From assembly GCF_003254575.1 (NCBI RefSeq), contig NZ_QJUA01000010.1:62001-126000 (forward strand): DNA of 64,000 nucleotides, in the 5' to 3' direction. Of the stretch, positions 1 through 7,772 are shown one piece after another (position 1 is the first letter of the stretch; each line of letters begins with the position of its first letter). The notes beneath the pieces are model-generated. The model did not search any database, was not told where the DNA came from, and saw nothing but the letters and a program-made list of their open reading frames with translations. This stretch comes from Mycobacterium kyogaense. Its GTDB lineage: Bacteria > Actinomycetota > Actinomycetes > Mycobacteriales > Mycobacteriaceae. Made by a program: the position numbers and the translations under genes.

Positions 1-2
1 AC

Positions 3-179
3 GCGTGCACACCCAGCCATACCCGCAGGATCTTCGACGCGATCGGTCACCCGGACAAGGAGATGCACGAGATCCCCGGCGCCAACCACTACTACGCCGG
101 CGCAGACCAGCGGGACAAACTGCGCGCGGCGGTGGACATCTGCACGGAATGGCTGCAGCGGCGGGGGCTTTCGGCGTGA
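3..179 (+). CDS. alpha/beta hydrolase, C-terminal fragment (runs in from the left edge)
   Basis: This open frame enters from the left edge and ends at the TGA at 177-179, giving about 58 residues. The fragment reads as the last part of an alpha/beta hydrolase: a short stretch containing PGANHYY, where the His would be the catalytic-triad histidine, followed by a C-terminal helix ending in RRGLSA. The next gene begins at the GTG at 176 and overlaps this stop by GTGA, so both probably belong to one operon. The family call rests on the short tail only, and the substrate cannot be guessed. Confidence 0.6.
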   Translation, partial: ACTPSHTRRIFDAIGHPDKEMHEIPGANHYYAGADQRDKLRAAVDICTEWLQRRGLSA

Positions 180-1453
180 CTGTCACCGGCGGGCAGGAGC
201 GAAGCGACCGGGGGAAAAATTCAGGCGGGCAGGAGCGAAGCGACCGGGGAGAATGCACGGGCCCGCTCGACGGTATCCGGGTGATCGAGGTCGGGACGTT
301 GATCTCCGGTCCGTTCGCTGGGCGGTTGCTGGGCGACATGGGCGCCGACGTGGTCAAGATCGAGGCGCCGGGCGCTCCGGATCCGCTACGAACGTGGGGG
401 CAGGCCGAACTCGACGGGCACCACTTCTTCTGGACGGTCCACGCCCGCAACAAGAAGGCGGTCACGCTGAACCTGCGGGTGCCCGCCGGTCGTGAGCTGT
501 TCCTCGAGCTGATCGAGCGCAGCGACATCCTGGTGGAGAACTTCCGGCCCGGCACGCTGGAAAAGTGGGGCCTGGGCTACGACGTTCTGCGCGAACGCAA
601 TCGAGGGATCATCGTGGTGCGGGTGTCGGGATACGGGCAGACGGGCCCGGAGGCACACAAGGCCGGCTACGCCTCGGTCGCCGAGGCGGCCAGCGGGTTG
701 CGGCACATGAACGGCTTCCCCGGCGGGCCTCCCCCGCGGCTCGCCCTCTCCCTCGGCGACAGCCTCGCCGGAATGTTCGCCGCACAAGGTGCGCTGGCCG
801 CGCTCTACCGCCGCAGCGTGACCGGCGAGGGCCAGGTCGTCGACGCGGCACTGACCGAATCGTGCCTGGCAGTGCAGGAATCGACGATTCCCGACTACGA
901 CGTGGGTGGCGTGGTGCGGGGCCCGTCGGGGACGCGACTGGAGGGCATCGCCCCGTCGAACATCTATCCGGCCGCCGACGGCAGCTGGGTGGTGATCGCG
1001 GCCAACCAGGACACCGTGTTCCGGCGCCTGTGCCAGGCGATGGGGCAGCCCGAGTTGGCCACCGACGAGCGGTTCGCCACTCACGTCGCCCGGGGGCGCA
1101 ATCAGGACGAGCTCGACGCGATCATCGGCGCATGGGCCGCCGCCCGGGAACCCGCGGACATCATCGCGACCCTGTCCGCGGCCGGCGTGATCAGCGGTCC
1201 GATCAACACCGTGGCCGAGGTCGTCACGGACCCGCAGTTGCAGGCGCGCGGCATGATCGCCGACCACTTCGACGAGCGAATCGGCCGCAACGTCAAGGGA
1301 CCCGGTGTGGTGCCGGTGCTGTCGGAAACCCCGGGGACGATCCGCAGTGCCGGGCCTGCACGCCCGGGTCAGCACAACGAGGAGATCTACCGCGACCTGC
1401 TCGGCCACACCGACGCCGACCTGGCGGACCTGCGCGCCGAGGGGGTGCTGTGA
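176..1453 (+). CDS. CaiB/BaiF (class III) CoA-transferase
   Basis: About 425 residues. The enzyme would transfer CoA between carboxylic acids through an aspartyl-CoA intermediate. The N-terminal Rossmann-like motif GIRVIEVGTLISGPFAGRLL and the Asp in LSLGDSLAG, the position of the catalytic aspartate in this family, are visible. I chose GTG at 176, which overlaps the previous stop as GTGA. The open frame extends further upstream, but that part is the hydrolase gene read in another frame. Residues 5-25 are encoded by a short DNA repeat (GGQERSDRG occurs twice), so the first 30 residues are probably not part of the fold. The next gene starts at the overlapping GTG at 1450. Pairing with an HMG-CoA-lyase-like enzyme suggests activation of a branched hydroxy acid before C-C cleavage; this is inferred. 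Confidence 0.85.
   Translation: MTVTGGQERSDRGKNSGGQERSDRGECTGPLDGIRVIEVGTLISGPFAGRLLGDMGADVVKIEAPGAPDPLRTWGQAELDGHHFFWTVHARNKKAVTLNLRVPAGRELFLELIERSDILVENFRPGTLEKWGLGYDVLRERNRGIIVVRVSGYGQTGPEAHKAGYASVAEAASGLRHMNGFPGGPPPRLALSLGDSLAGMFAAQGALAALYRRSVTGEGQVVDAALTESCLAVQESTIPDYDVGGVVRGPSGTRLEGIAPSNIYPAADGSWVVIAANQDTVFRRLCQAMGQPELATDERFATHVARGRNQDELDAIIGAWAAAREPADIIATLSAAGVISGPINTVAEVVTDPQLQARGMIADHFDERIGRNVKGPGVVPVLSETPGTIRSAGPARPGQHNEEIYRDLLGHTDADLADLRAEGVL
188..249 (+). repeat. two near-identical 26-27 nt direct repeats inside the CoA-transferase 5' end
   Basis: A unit containing GCAGGAGCGAAGCGACCGGG occupies 188-214 and again 224-249, 36 nt apart, so the reading frame is kept. Each copy encodes GGQERSDRG. 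The unit looks like a dispersed mycobacterial mini-repeat that landed near the start codon; its wide dispersal is from memory and not provable from this window. Confidence 0.75.
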
Positions 1454-2355
1454 CGGATCTTCCTTCGCACGTGACCATCAGGGATGTCTCTCTTCGCGAC
1501 GGACTGCAGATCGAAACGCCGATCCCGTTGTCGGCCAAGCGGGATTTGCTGGCTGCCATCGCCGCGACCGGCGTGCGGGAAATGGAAGCCACCGCGTTCG
1601 TCTCCCCGTCGAAGGTGCCTGCGCTGGCCGACGCCGCCGAGCTGGCCGAGCACCTCGGCGACTTCCCCGGCATCGACTTCTCCGCGCTGGTGGCCAGTCC
1701 CACCGGCGCCCATCGGGCGATCGCGGCGGGTCTGCAGTCCATCGAGTACGTGGTGTCGGCCGCCGACGGCCACAGCCGCGCCAACGTCGGCCGCACGTCG
1801 GCGGAGGCGGCTGCGGTGATCCCGGACATCGTGAGGATCGCCCACGACGCCGGCGCCAGGGTGGAGGTCATCGTCGCGACTGCCTGGGACTGTCCGTTCG
1901 ACGGGCCGACGCCCGCGAATCGGGTGATCGACGTGGTGACCGCCGCCGTGGATGCCGGTGCGGACCGGTTGGCCATCGCCGACACGATCGGTACCGCGAC
2001 CCCGCGCCGGGTCGCAGAACTCATCGCGCTCCTCCGCCCCCTGATCGGCGATCTGCCGTTGGGCGCGCACTTCCACAACACCCGCGGCGCCGGACTGGCC
2101 AGTGCCTACGCCGCGATCCAGGCCGGGGTGACGCGACTGGACGCCTCGGTCGGCGGATTGGGTGGCTGCCCGTTCGCGCCCGGCGCCAGCGGCAACATCG
2201 CCACCGAAGACCTGGTGTACTTGCTGCGGGACTGCGGCATCGGCGTCGACGTCGACCTCGACAGGGCGATCGACGCCGCCCGGGTCGCCCAGGACGCAGT
2301 CGGTCATGAACTTCCCAGTGCGCTGCTGCGCGCAGGCGACCGGATCCTGGGCTGA
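1450..2355 (+). CDS. hydroxymethylglutaryl-CoA lyase family protein
   Basis: About 301 residues with GTG start at 1450, overlapping the CoA-transferase stop by 4 bp. HMG-CoA lyase cleaves 3-hydroxy-3-methylglutaryl-CoA to acetyl-CoA and acetoacetate in a TIM barrel with a divalent metal. Visible signatures are RDVSLRDGLQIE near the N-terminus (catalytic Arg/Asp), HFHNTRG (metal-binding His pair and Asn) and GLGGCPFAPGASGN, which holds the conserved Cys loop and is followed by IATED. Length agrees with the family. Close relatives cleave other 3-hydroxyacyl-CoAs, so the true substrate may differ. Co-transcription with the CoA-transferase supplies a route from free acid to CoA ester to cleavage. 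Confidence 0.85.
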   Translation: MTDLPSHVTIRDVSLRDGLQIETPIPLSAKRDLLAAIAATGVREMEATAFVSPSKVPALADAAELAEHLGDFPGIDFSALVASPTGAHRAIAAGLQSIEYVVSAADGHSRANVGRTSAEAAAVIPDIVRIAHDAGARVEVIVATAWDCPFDGPTPANRVIDVVTAAVDAGADRLAIADTIGTATPRRVAELIALLRPLIGDLPLGAHFHNTRGAGLASAYAAIQAGVTRLDASVGGLGGCPFAPGASGNIATEDLVYLLRDCGIGVDVDLDRAIDAARVAQDAVGHELPSALLRAGDRILG

Positions 2356-2359
2356 CCGC

Positions 2360-2983
2360 GTGCCGCCCAGCCCGTCGGACTTGAGCGCCAAGGGACGTCA
2401 GACTCGCCTGGCGATCGAGCAGGCAGCACGAAAGCTGTTCGCTGAACGTGGTTTCCACGGCACCACGCTGGGCGACATCACCTCTGCAGCCGGCCGGTCC
2501 CCCGCGGCGTTCTACCGGTACTTCGCCGACAAAGAAGACCTGCTGGCCGATCTCGCCGAGTCCTTCCTCCACGAGGTGGTGACGCCGTCGGGTCTGAGTG
2601 TCCCGCTTCCCGAGTCCCCCGACGACGAGGCGTTCTTCACCGCCGTCGTCACCGGTTACTGGACGATGTTCGCCCAGAACATCGGCATCATGATCGCCGT
2701 CGCACAACTGGCGGCCACTCAGCCGCGATTCGCCGTGCTGCAGAACGGGTTCCGCCGCTTCGGCATCGACATCGTCGCAGCGTCGGTACGACGCGCCCAG
2801 GATCAGGGTTTCGCAGGCGATCTGGATCCCGAGCACACCGCGGCGGCGATCGCGCTGCTTTTCGAGAACTTCACCACGGTCTTCGCCGGCGACACCGGCG
2901 CGAGCATCGGGATCACGATGAGCGACGACGATGCCATCGGCACGCTGTCGCGCATCTGGAAGAAGACGCTGTACGGACACTGA
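2360..2983 (+). CDS. TetR/AcrR family transcriptional regulator
   Basis: About 207 residues from GTG at 2360, only 4 nt after the lyase stop. The N-terminal helix-turn-helix is clear: GRQTRLAIEQAARKLFAERG, then TTLGDITSAAGRSPAAFYRYFADKEDLL. The remaining all-helical part would bind a ligand, in this setting possibly an acyl-CoA. Because it sits inside the operon and not divergent to it, the obvious model is autoregulation of the whole catabolic cluster. I see no confident operator. The GTG start gives a short lead before the DNA-binding domain; starts further upstream would read into the lyase gene. Confidence 0.85.
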   Translation: MPPSPSDLSAKGRQTRLAIEQAARKLFAERGFHGTTLGDITSAAGRSPAAFYRYFADKEDLLADLAESFLHEVVTPSGLSVPLPESPDDEAFFTAVVTGYWTMFAQNIGIMIAVAQLAATQPRFAVLQNGFRRFGIDIVAASVRRAQDQGFAGDLDPEHTAAAIALLFENFTTVFAGDTGASIGITMSDDDAIGTLSRIWKKTLYGH

Positions 2984-3007
2984 CAGTCGACCAGCAAGGA
3001 GATCACC

Positions 3008-4246
3008 GTGGATTTCAGCCTCCCCGAACACCTTCCGGGGCTGCTGGCCGAGATGGACGCGTTCATCGAGGCCGAGATCACACCGCTCGAGCGCGAGCAC
3101 ATCCAGTACTTCGACCACCGGCGCGAGTACGCGCGCACCGACTGGGACAACGGCGGGGTGCCGCGCCGCGACTGGGAGGACCTCCTCACCGAGATGCGCC
3201 GACGCGCCGACGCGGCAGGCTGGTTGCGTTACGGTCTGCCGTCGCGATTCGGTGGCCGCGACGGCAGCAACATCGACATGGCCGTCATCCGGGAACACCT
3301 GGCCCACAAGGGTCTCGGGCTGCACAACGACCTGCAGGACGAGTCGTCGATCGTCGGGAACTTCCCTCAGGTCATCATGATGGACCGGTTCGGCACCGAC
3401 GAGCAGAAAGCCGCATGGACCGAGGCGCTGATCACCGGCGAACGGTCGATGGCCTTCGGGCTGACCGAGCCGAACCACGGCTCCGACGCCACGTGGCTGG
3501 AGACGACCGCGGTGCGCGACGGGAACGACTGGATCATCAACGGCGCCAAGCGCTGGAACACCGGTGTGCACCGGGCCACCCATGACCTGATCTTCGCGCG
3601 CACCTCCGGTGAGCCCGGGCAGGCGCGTGGTATCACCGCATTCCTGGTTCCTACCGACTCGCCCGGCTTCACCGTGCCCTACTACTGGTGGACATTCAAC
3701 ATGCCCACCGATCACGGCGAGGTCGTCCTCGACAACGTCCGGGTGCCCGCCGAAGCTGTGCTCGGCGAGGTGGGTCATGGCCTCGATGTCGGGCAGACTT
3801 TCTTGCACGAGAACAGGATTCGGCAGGCGGCCAGCAGCCTGGGCGCCGGCCAGTACTGTATCGACCGCGCGGTCGGCTACGCCAACCAGCGGTCGGTGTT
3901 CGGCAAGCCCCTGGCGGTCAACCAGGCGGTGCAGTGGCCGTTGGTGGAATTGCAGACCGAGGCCCAGATGGTGCGGCTGCTGGTGTACTACGCCGCCAGC
4001 CAGCTCGACGCCAACCACCACATGGAGGTCTCCGACAAGGTGTCGATGGCCAACTACCGCGCCAACCGCCTCGTTTGCGAGGCCGCCGACCGCGCGATGC
4101 AGGTTCACGGCGGCGTCGGGTACAGCAGGCACGAACCGTTCGAGCACATCTATCGCCACCACCGGCGGTACCGCATCACCGAGGGCGCGGAGGAGATCCA
4201 GATCCGTCGTGTCGCCCAGCGCCTGTTCGGGTTCGGTCGCAGATGA
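3008..4246 (+). CDS. acyl-CoA dehydrogenase family protein (LvaC/ACAD10-11-like context)
   Basis: 412 residues, GTG start at 3008 preceded by AAGGAGA. FAD-dependent acyl-CoA dehydrogenase fold: MAFGLTEPNHGSDA in the middle domain, then the C-terminal helical domain with QVHGGVGYSR and ITEGAEEIQ, where the Glu is at the position of the catalytic base of medium-chain enzymes. Its stop overlaps an APH-type kinase gene by 4 bp, followed by a DUF6285-like gene. In animals ACAD10/11 fuse a kinase domain to an acyl-CoA dehydrogenase, and in Pseudomonas LvaA/LvaB/LvaC are separate; both act on 4-hydroxyacyl-CoA. By context I infer that this enzyme removes phosphate and rearranges a 4-phosphoacyl-CoA. 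A plain beta-oxidation FadE is the alternative. Confidence 0.8.
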   Translation: MDFSLPEHLPGLLAEMDAFIEAEITPLEREHIQYFDHRREYARTDWDNGGVPRRDWEDLLTEMRRRADAAGWLRYGLPSRFGGRDGSNIDMAVIREHLAHKGLGLHNDLQDESSIVGNFPQVIMMDRFGTDEQKAAWTEALITGERSMAFGLTEPNHGSDATWLETTAVRDGNDWIINGAKRWNTGVHRATHDLIFARTSGEPGQARGITAFLVPTDSPGFTVPYYWWTFNMPTDHGEVVLDNVRVPAEAVLGEVGHGLDVGQTFLHENRIRQAASSLGAGQYCIDRAVGYANQRSVFGKPLAVNQAVQWPLVELQTEAQMVRLLVYYAASQLDANHHMEVSDKVSMANYRANRLVCEAADRAMQVHGGVGYSRHEPFEHIYRHHRRYRITEGAEEIQIRRVAQRLFGFGRR

Positions 4247-5205
4247 GTCTGCCCGATCAACTGCGGGCGGTGCTGACCCCGCTGCTCGGTGACGTCGCGA
4301 TCGACAATCTGACGCGGCTCACCGGGGGCGCCAGCCGGACGACGTGGGCGTTCGACGCCGTCAGCGAGACCCGGCGAGCCCTGATCCTGCGTACCGGCCC
4401 TCCCGACGACATCCACGCCGGCATGGAACTGGAGGCACAGGTGCAGCAGCGTGCCGCGGCCGCCGGCGCTCCGGTGCCGCACATCCTCACCGCCAGCGAT
4501 TCCGCGGCCGACGTGGGTAGCCCGTACCTGATCTGCGACGCGGTGCCCGGCGAGACGATCGTGCGGCGCATCTTCCGCGGACTCGACGACGCCGGACGGG
4601 CGCGGCTGCTGCGTCAGTGCGCCGAGGCGCTGGCTGCGATCCACCGGGCCGACACCGCCGGTGTCGAGGTCAGCGCGCCCGACGATCTGGCCGATTGGCG
4701 TGCCCGGCTCGACGACATCGGCGACACCACAGCTACTTTCGAGTGGACGTTCCGCCGGCTCGCCGAGCAGCGACCGGCTCCGTCCCCGATGCGGTTGGTG
4801 CACGGCGACTTCCGGATGGGGAACCTGATCGTCGACGACAGCGGCCTGGCGGCCGTCCTCGACTGGGAGCTCACGCATCTCGGCGAGGTGTACGAGGATC
4901 TGGCCTGGTTCTGCATCCGCGCATGGCGTTTCGGTGCCCCGGCCACGCTCGGCGCGGGCGGGCTGGGCAGTGTCGAGTCGTTCGTGCGATCCTACGAGGA
5001 CGCCGCGGGCATCCACGTCGATCGCTCCGCCCTGCGCTGGTGGCTGACGGTGGCCACGCTGCGATGGGGAGTCATCTGCCGCCATCAGGCCGATCGCCAC
5101 CTGTCCGGGGAGACCCCGTCGGTCGAGCTCGCTGCGATCGGTCGGCGGGTCAGCGAAACCGAATGGGACCTGCTCGATCTGCTCTCCGGCGGGGGGCCGG
5201 CATGA
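4243..5205 (+). CDS. APH-type phosphotransferase, LvaA-like acyl-CoA 4-hydroxyl kinase candidate
   Basis: 320 residues, ATG at 4243 overlapping the dehydrogenase stop. The aminoglycoside-phosphotransferase/choline-kinase fold is recognisable: LTGGASRTTWAF as the N-lobe glycine-rich region, VHGDFRMGN with catalytic Asp189 and Asn194, and the metal-binding DWE starting at Asp207. Despite the family name, antibiotic resistance is unlikely here. In the levulinate pathway LvaA phosphorylates the 4-hydroxyl of 4-hydroxyvaleryl-CoA with help from the small LvaB, and this gene lies between exactly those two partner types. The substrate chain length is unknown. Confidence 0.78.
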   Translation: MSLPDQLRAVLTPLLGDVAIDNLTRLTGGASRTTWAFDAVSETRRALILRTGPPDDIHAGMELEAQVQQRAAAAGAPVPHILTASDSAADVGSPYLICDAVPGETIVRRIFRGLDDAGRARLLRQCAEALAAIHRADTAGVEVSAPDDLADWRARLDDIGDTTATFEWTFRRLAEQRPAPSPMRLVHGDFRMGNLIVDDSGLAAVLDWELTHLGEVYEDLAWFCIRAWRFGAPATLGAGGLGSVESFVRSYEDAAGIHVDRSALRWWLTVATLRWGVICRHQADRHLSGETPSVELAAIGRRVSETEWDLLDLLSGGGPA

Positions 5206-5531
5206 CCACGCATCCCACTGCCGCCGAGCTGGTCGCCGCGGTCGCGATGTTCTTGGAAACCGACGTCCGGGCGGCGTGCGATGGCCAGGTCGGCTTCCAT
5301 GCCCGGGTGGCGGCCAACGCTCTGCGCATCGTCGAACGCGAATTGCTCTGCGCTGCGCCGTCTTCGGTTCGCGATGCGCTCACCGCGCTGGGAGTCGCCG
5401 ACGAGGCGGAGTTGACCGAGGCGATCCGCGCCGGCGACCTCGACGGGCGCGCCGACGACGTCATGGCCTGCCTGCGACTTCTGGTGGCGCACCGGTTGTC
5501 GATCGATCACCCGGGCTACGCGGACGGCTGA
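5202..5531 (+). CDS. small DUF6285-like protein, LvaB-like partner of the kinase
   Basis: 109 residues from ATG at 5202, overlapping the kinase stop by 4 bp. It is acidic and mostly helical, with the conserved-looking features FLETDVRAACDGQVGFHARVAANA near the N-terminus and a C-terminal ACLRLLVAHRLSIDHP. No catalytic motif is visible. Small proteins of this type follow APH-like kinases in many actinobacteria and proteobacteria; the Pseudomonas LvaB protein is needed for LvaA kinase activity. The tight overlap with the kinase gene supports a physical partner. The family name is from memory of the sequence pattern. Confidence 0.7.
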   Translation: MTTHPTAAELVAAVAMFLETDVRAACDGQVGFHARVAANALRIVERELLCAAPSSVRDALTALGVADEAELTEAIRAGDLDGRADDVMACLRLLVAHRLSIDHPGYADG

Positions 5532-5538
5532 GGACCGC

Positions 5539-6204
5539 TCAGACGCGGCGCACCCGGAGAAGATGGGCGGGCTCGTCGACACGGGTGCCGATCGCCTCGC
5601 CGAGAGCCTCGGCGTGCACTTCGGTGACCACGCCGCGATACGTCGTCGCCATCAGGTCTTCGACCGACCAGTCCACGCCGAACGCGTCGAGAAGCTCTCG
5701 CGCGGTGACCTGCGGGCCGAAACCGCGCCCCGCGTCCGAGAGGGCCAGGACGTGCACGAGGGCACCGGGCCGGGTGGCGCGGCCGAGGCTGCGGACGTAG
5801 CGCTGCCGGTCGGCGTCGTCGAACACGTGGAACAGCGCGCTGTCGAGCACCGTATCGACGAGGGGGCCGTCGCCGAGGATCGCGCTGAGATCGAAAGCGT
5901 CGCCGACGGCGAACTGCGCCGCGACACCGCGTTCGGCGGCGTGGCGCCGGGCGATGTCGATCGCTGTCGGGGCACCGTCCACGCCGAGCACGTCGTGACC
6001 GAGCCGTGCCAGGTAGATCGTGTGCTCCCCGGTTCCACAGCCGACGTCGAGTACCCGACCCCGGATGTGGCCGGCGTCGGCGAGCGCGACCACCGCGGGT
6101 TGGGGTTCGTCGATGACCCACGGCGGGGTCTGACTGCTGTAGAAGTTCTCGAACTGGCTGAGTGGGGGCGTCTGGTCCATCTGGCCAGTGTGGAAACTGA
6201 ACAA
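5539..6204 (-). CDS. class I SAM-dependent methyltransferase
   Basis: Up to 221 residues. Motif I is clear (RVLDVGCGTGEHTIYLAR), followed by GVDGAPTAIDIARR at the end of strand 2 and FDLSAILGDGPLVDTVLDSALFHVF as motif II/III. This is the general Methyltransf_25/TehB-like fold, and the acceptor is unknown. The first ATG is at 6204, but a second in-frame Met at 6180 (MDQTPPL) may be the real start. The gene converges on the DUF6285 gene, with 7 nt between stops, and is divergent from the receiver-like gene, so it is probably transcribed alone. Confidence 0.8.
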   Translation of the reverse strand: MFSFHTGQMDQTPPLSQFENFYSSQTPPWVIDEPQPAVVALADAGHIRGRVLDVGCGTGEHTIYLARLGHDVLGVDGAPTAIDIARRHAAERGVAAQFAVGDAFDLSAILGDGPLVDTVLDSALFHVFDDADRQRYVRSLGRATRPGALVHVLALSDAGRGFGPQVTARELLDAFGVDWSVEDLMATTYRGVVTEVHAEALGEAIGTRVDEPAHLLRVRRV

Positions 6205-6272
6205 TGCTTGAGGTCAAGACACCGGAGCCGAACAGCATCGCCGAGGCGGGCGCCGCGGCTACCATCGCGGCC

Positions 6273-6686
6273 ATGGTGCTGCCCTCGTCACAGCCCGACC
6301 CGGTCACCTTGCGTGTGCTCGTGTACAGCGACAACCCGCGGACGCGGGAGCAGGTGCGGCTCGCACTGGGCAAGCGAGTGCACCCCGAGCTGCCCGAACT
6401 CAGCTACCTCGAGGTGGCCACCGGGCCGATGGTGATCAGGCAGATGGACGCCGGTGGATTCGATCTGGCGATCCTCGACGGAGAAGCCAGCCCGGTCGGC
6501 GGCATGGGCATCGCCAAGCAACTCAAGGACGAAGTCACGGACTGCCCGCCGGTGCTGGTACTGACCGGCCGGCCGGACGACGCCTGGCTCGCCACCTGGT
6601 CGCGCGCCGAGGCCGCGGTCCCCCACCCGATCGATCCGATCCGGCTGAGCGACGCCGTCGTGTCGCTCTTACGGCCCCGTCAGTGA
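6273..6686 (+). CDS. atypical response-regulator receiver protein (Rv3143-like)
   Basis: 137 residues if started at ATG 6273; an in-frame ATG at 6204 would add 23 residues that look non-homologous. It is a single CheY-like receiver domain with no output domain. The phosphoacceptor candidate is Asp69 in LAILDGEA. The usual acidic pair after strand 1 is reduced to SDN, and the usual Lys-Pro before the last helix is His-Pro (AAVPHPIDP), so normal phosphorylation-driven switching is doubtful. A receiver protein directly upstream of nuoA is also present in M. tuberculosis (Rv3143), which suggests a conserved link to respiration; function is unknown. Confidence 0.75.
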   Translation: MVLPSSQPDPVTLRVLVYSDNPRTREQVRLALGKRVHPELPELSYLEVATGPMVIRQMDAGGFDLAILDGEASPVGGMGIAKQLKDEVTDCPPVLVLTGRPDDAWLATWSRAEAAVPHPIDPIRLSDAVVSLLRPRQ

Positions 6687-6806
6687 CGTCAGCAGCACGT
6701 TAACGCGCTGTCACGCTTGCATTTTCGGGACGTTGCCACAGCGGGCTGACACTCCTTTAGCGATACTCATCAAAATGTGTGGCGCAGGTCGCTATCGGGG
6801 TTAGGG

Positions 6807-6822
6807 TGTGGGAAAGCTCACA
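6807..6822 (+). promoter_or_regulatory. CRP-like palindrome upstream of nuoA
   Basis: TGTGGGAAAGCTCACA matches the mycobacterial CRP pattern TGTGA-N6-TCACA with one mismatch. It ends 30 bp before the nuoA ATG, a position more typical of repression or of a site near the transcription start than of class I activation. Binding is inferred from the motif only. Confidence 0.5.
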
Positions 6823-6852
6823 TCGACAGCCCGCGAGGAGCTCTTACGCAGC

Positions 6853-7227
6853 ATGAGCCTGTATACGCCGATCCTGGTGCTTGGTGCGATAGCTGCCGTG
6901 TTCGCCATCGGTTCGGTGGGCATCGCGGTCCTCATCGGGCCGCGTCGCTACAACCGCGCCAAGCTCGAGGCCTACGAGTGCGGCATCGAGCCGATGGACG
7001 CCGACGATCCCGCGGCGGCGGCCACCGGTCAGCGGTTCCCCATTCGCTACTACCTGACCGCGATGCTGTTCATCGTCTTCGACATCGAGATCGTGTTCCT
7101 GTACCCGTGGGCCGTCGCATTCGACAGTCTCGGGGTGTTCGCGCTGGTCGAGATGCTGCTGTTCATGGTGATCGTCTTCGTCGCCTACGCCTACGTGTGG
7201 CGCAGAGGAGGCCTGCAATGGGACTAG
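6853..7227 (+). CDS. nuoA: NADH-quinone oxidoreductase subunit A
   Basis: 124 residues with start at ATG 6853 ([11 protein letters not shown]), preceded by GAGGAG about 11 nt upstream. An in-frame GTG at 6808 lies inside the CRP-like site and gives a non-homologous N-terminus, so I rejected it. NuoA is a three-helix membrane subunit at the hinge of the hydrophilic arm and proton-pumping arm. The conserved loop YECGIEP and the block [22 protein letters not shown] are present. It overlaps nuoB by 10 nt. First gene of the 14-gene nuo operon. Confidence 0.97.
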   Translation: MSLYTPILVLGAIAAVFAIGSVGIAVLIGPRRYNRAKLEAYECGIEPMDADDPAAAATGQRFPIRYYLTAMLFIVFDIEIVFLYPWAVAFDSLGVFALVEMLLFMVIVFVAYAYVWRRGGLQWD

Positions 7228-7772
7228 AGGAACGGTTGCCCGGCGGCATCCTGCTCTCCACGGTGGAGGCGGTCGCGGGGTACGTGCGCAAGGGCTCCCT
7301 GTGGCCGGCCACGTTCGGCCTGGCCTGCTGCGCCATCGAGATGATGGCGACGGCGGGACCGCGGTTCGACATCTCCCGCTTCGGCATGGAACGGTTCTCC
7401 GCGACGCCGCGGCAGGCCGATCTGATGATCGTCGCGGGCCGGGTCAGCCAGAAGATGGCCCCGGTGCTGCGCCAGATCTACGACCAGATGGCCGAGCCGA
7501 AATGGGTGCTGGCCATGGGTGTGTGTGCGTCCTCGGGTGGGATGTTCAACAACTACGCGGTGGTGCAGGGCGTCGACCACGTCGTGCCGGTCGACATCTA
7601 CCTGCCCGGCTGCCCGCCCCGGCCGGAGATGCTGTTGCACGCGATCCTCAAGCTGCACGACAAGATTCAGCAGATGCCCCTCGGCGTCAATCGCGAGGAG
7701 GCCATCAGGGCGGCCGAAGAGGCCGCGCTCGCGGTGCCGCCGACGATCGAGCTGAAGGGCTTGTTGAGGTGA
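7218..7772 (+). CDS. nuoB: NADH-quinone oxidoreductase subunit B
   Basis: 184 residues. NuoB carries the terminal [4Fe-4S] cluster N2 that passes electrons to quinone. The ligand set is complete: the tandem Cys37-Cys38 in FGLACCAIE, Cys103 in [10 protein letters not shown] and Cys132 in LPGCPPRPE. The start overlaps nuoA and the stop overlaps the nuoC GTG by 4 bp. The C-terminal 20 residues are Ala/Glu-rich as in other actinobacterial NuoB proteins. Confidence 0.97.
   Translation: MGLEERLPGGILLSTVEAVAGYVRKGSLWPATFGLACCAIEMMATAGPRFDISRFGMERFSATPRQADLMIVAGRVSQKMAPVLRQIYDQMAEPKWVLAMGVCASSGGMFNNYAVVQGVDHVVPVDIYLPGCPPRPEMLLHAILKLHDKIQQMPLGVNREEAIRAAEEAALAVPPTIELKGLLR

Noticed and set aside
5..175. 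Upstream extension of the CoA-transferase frame to position 5
   Set aside because: This stretch encodes the C-terminus of an alpha/beta hydrolase in another frame; the Arg-rich reading is not conserved-looking and GTG 176 fits the overlap.
2021..4162. A 713-residue minus-strand frame over the lyase, TetR and dehydrogenase genes
   Set aside because: Spans three well-supported plus-strand genes and has no recognisable motif.
4243..5205. Aminoglycoside resistance gene
   Set aside because: The kinase fold is shared, but operon context with acyl-CoA enzymes and a DUF6285-like partner points to acyl-CoA metabolism.
6733..6776. Sigma-70-type promoter for nuoA (TTGCCA or CTGACA with GATACT or CAAAAT)
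   Set aside because: No combination has acceptable spacing (10, 19 or 23 bp), so no promoter is called.
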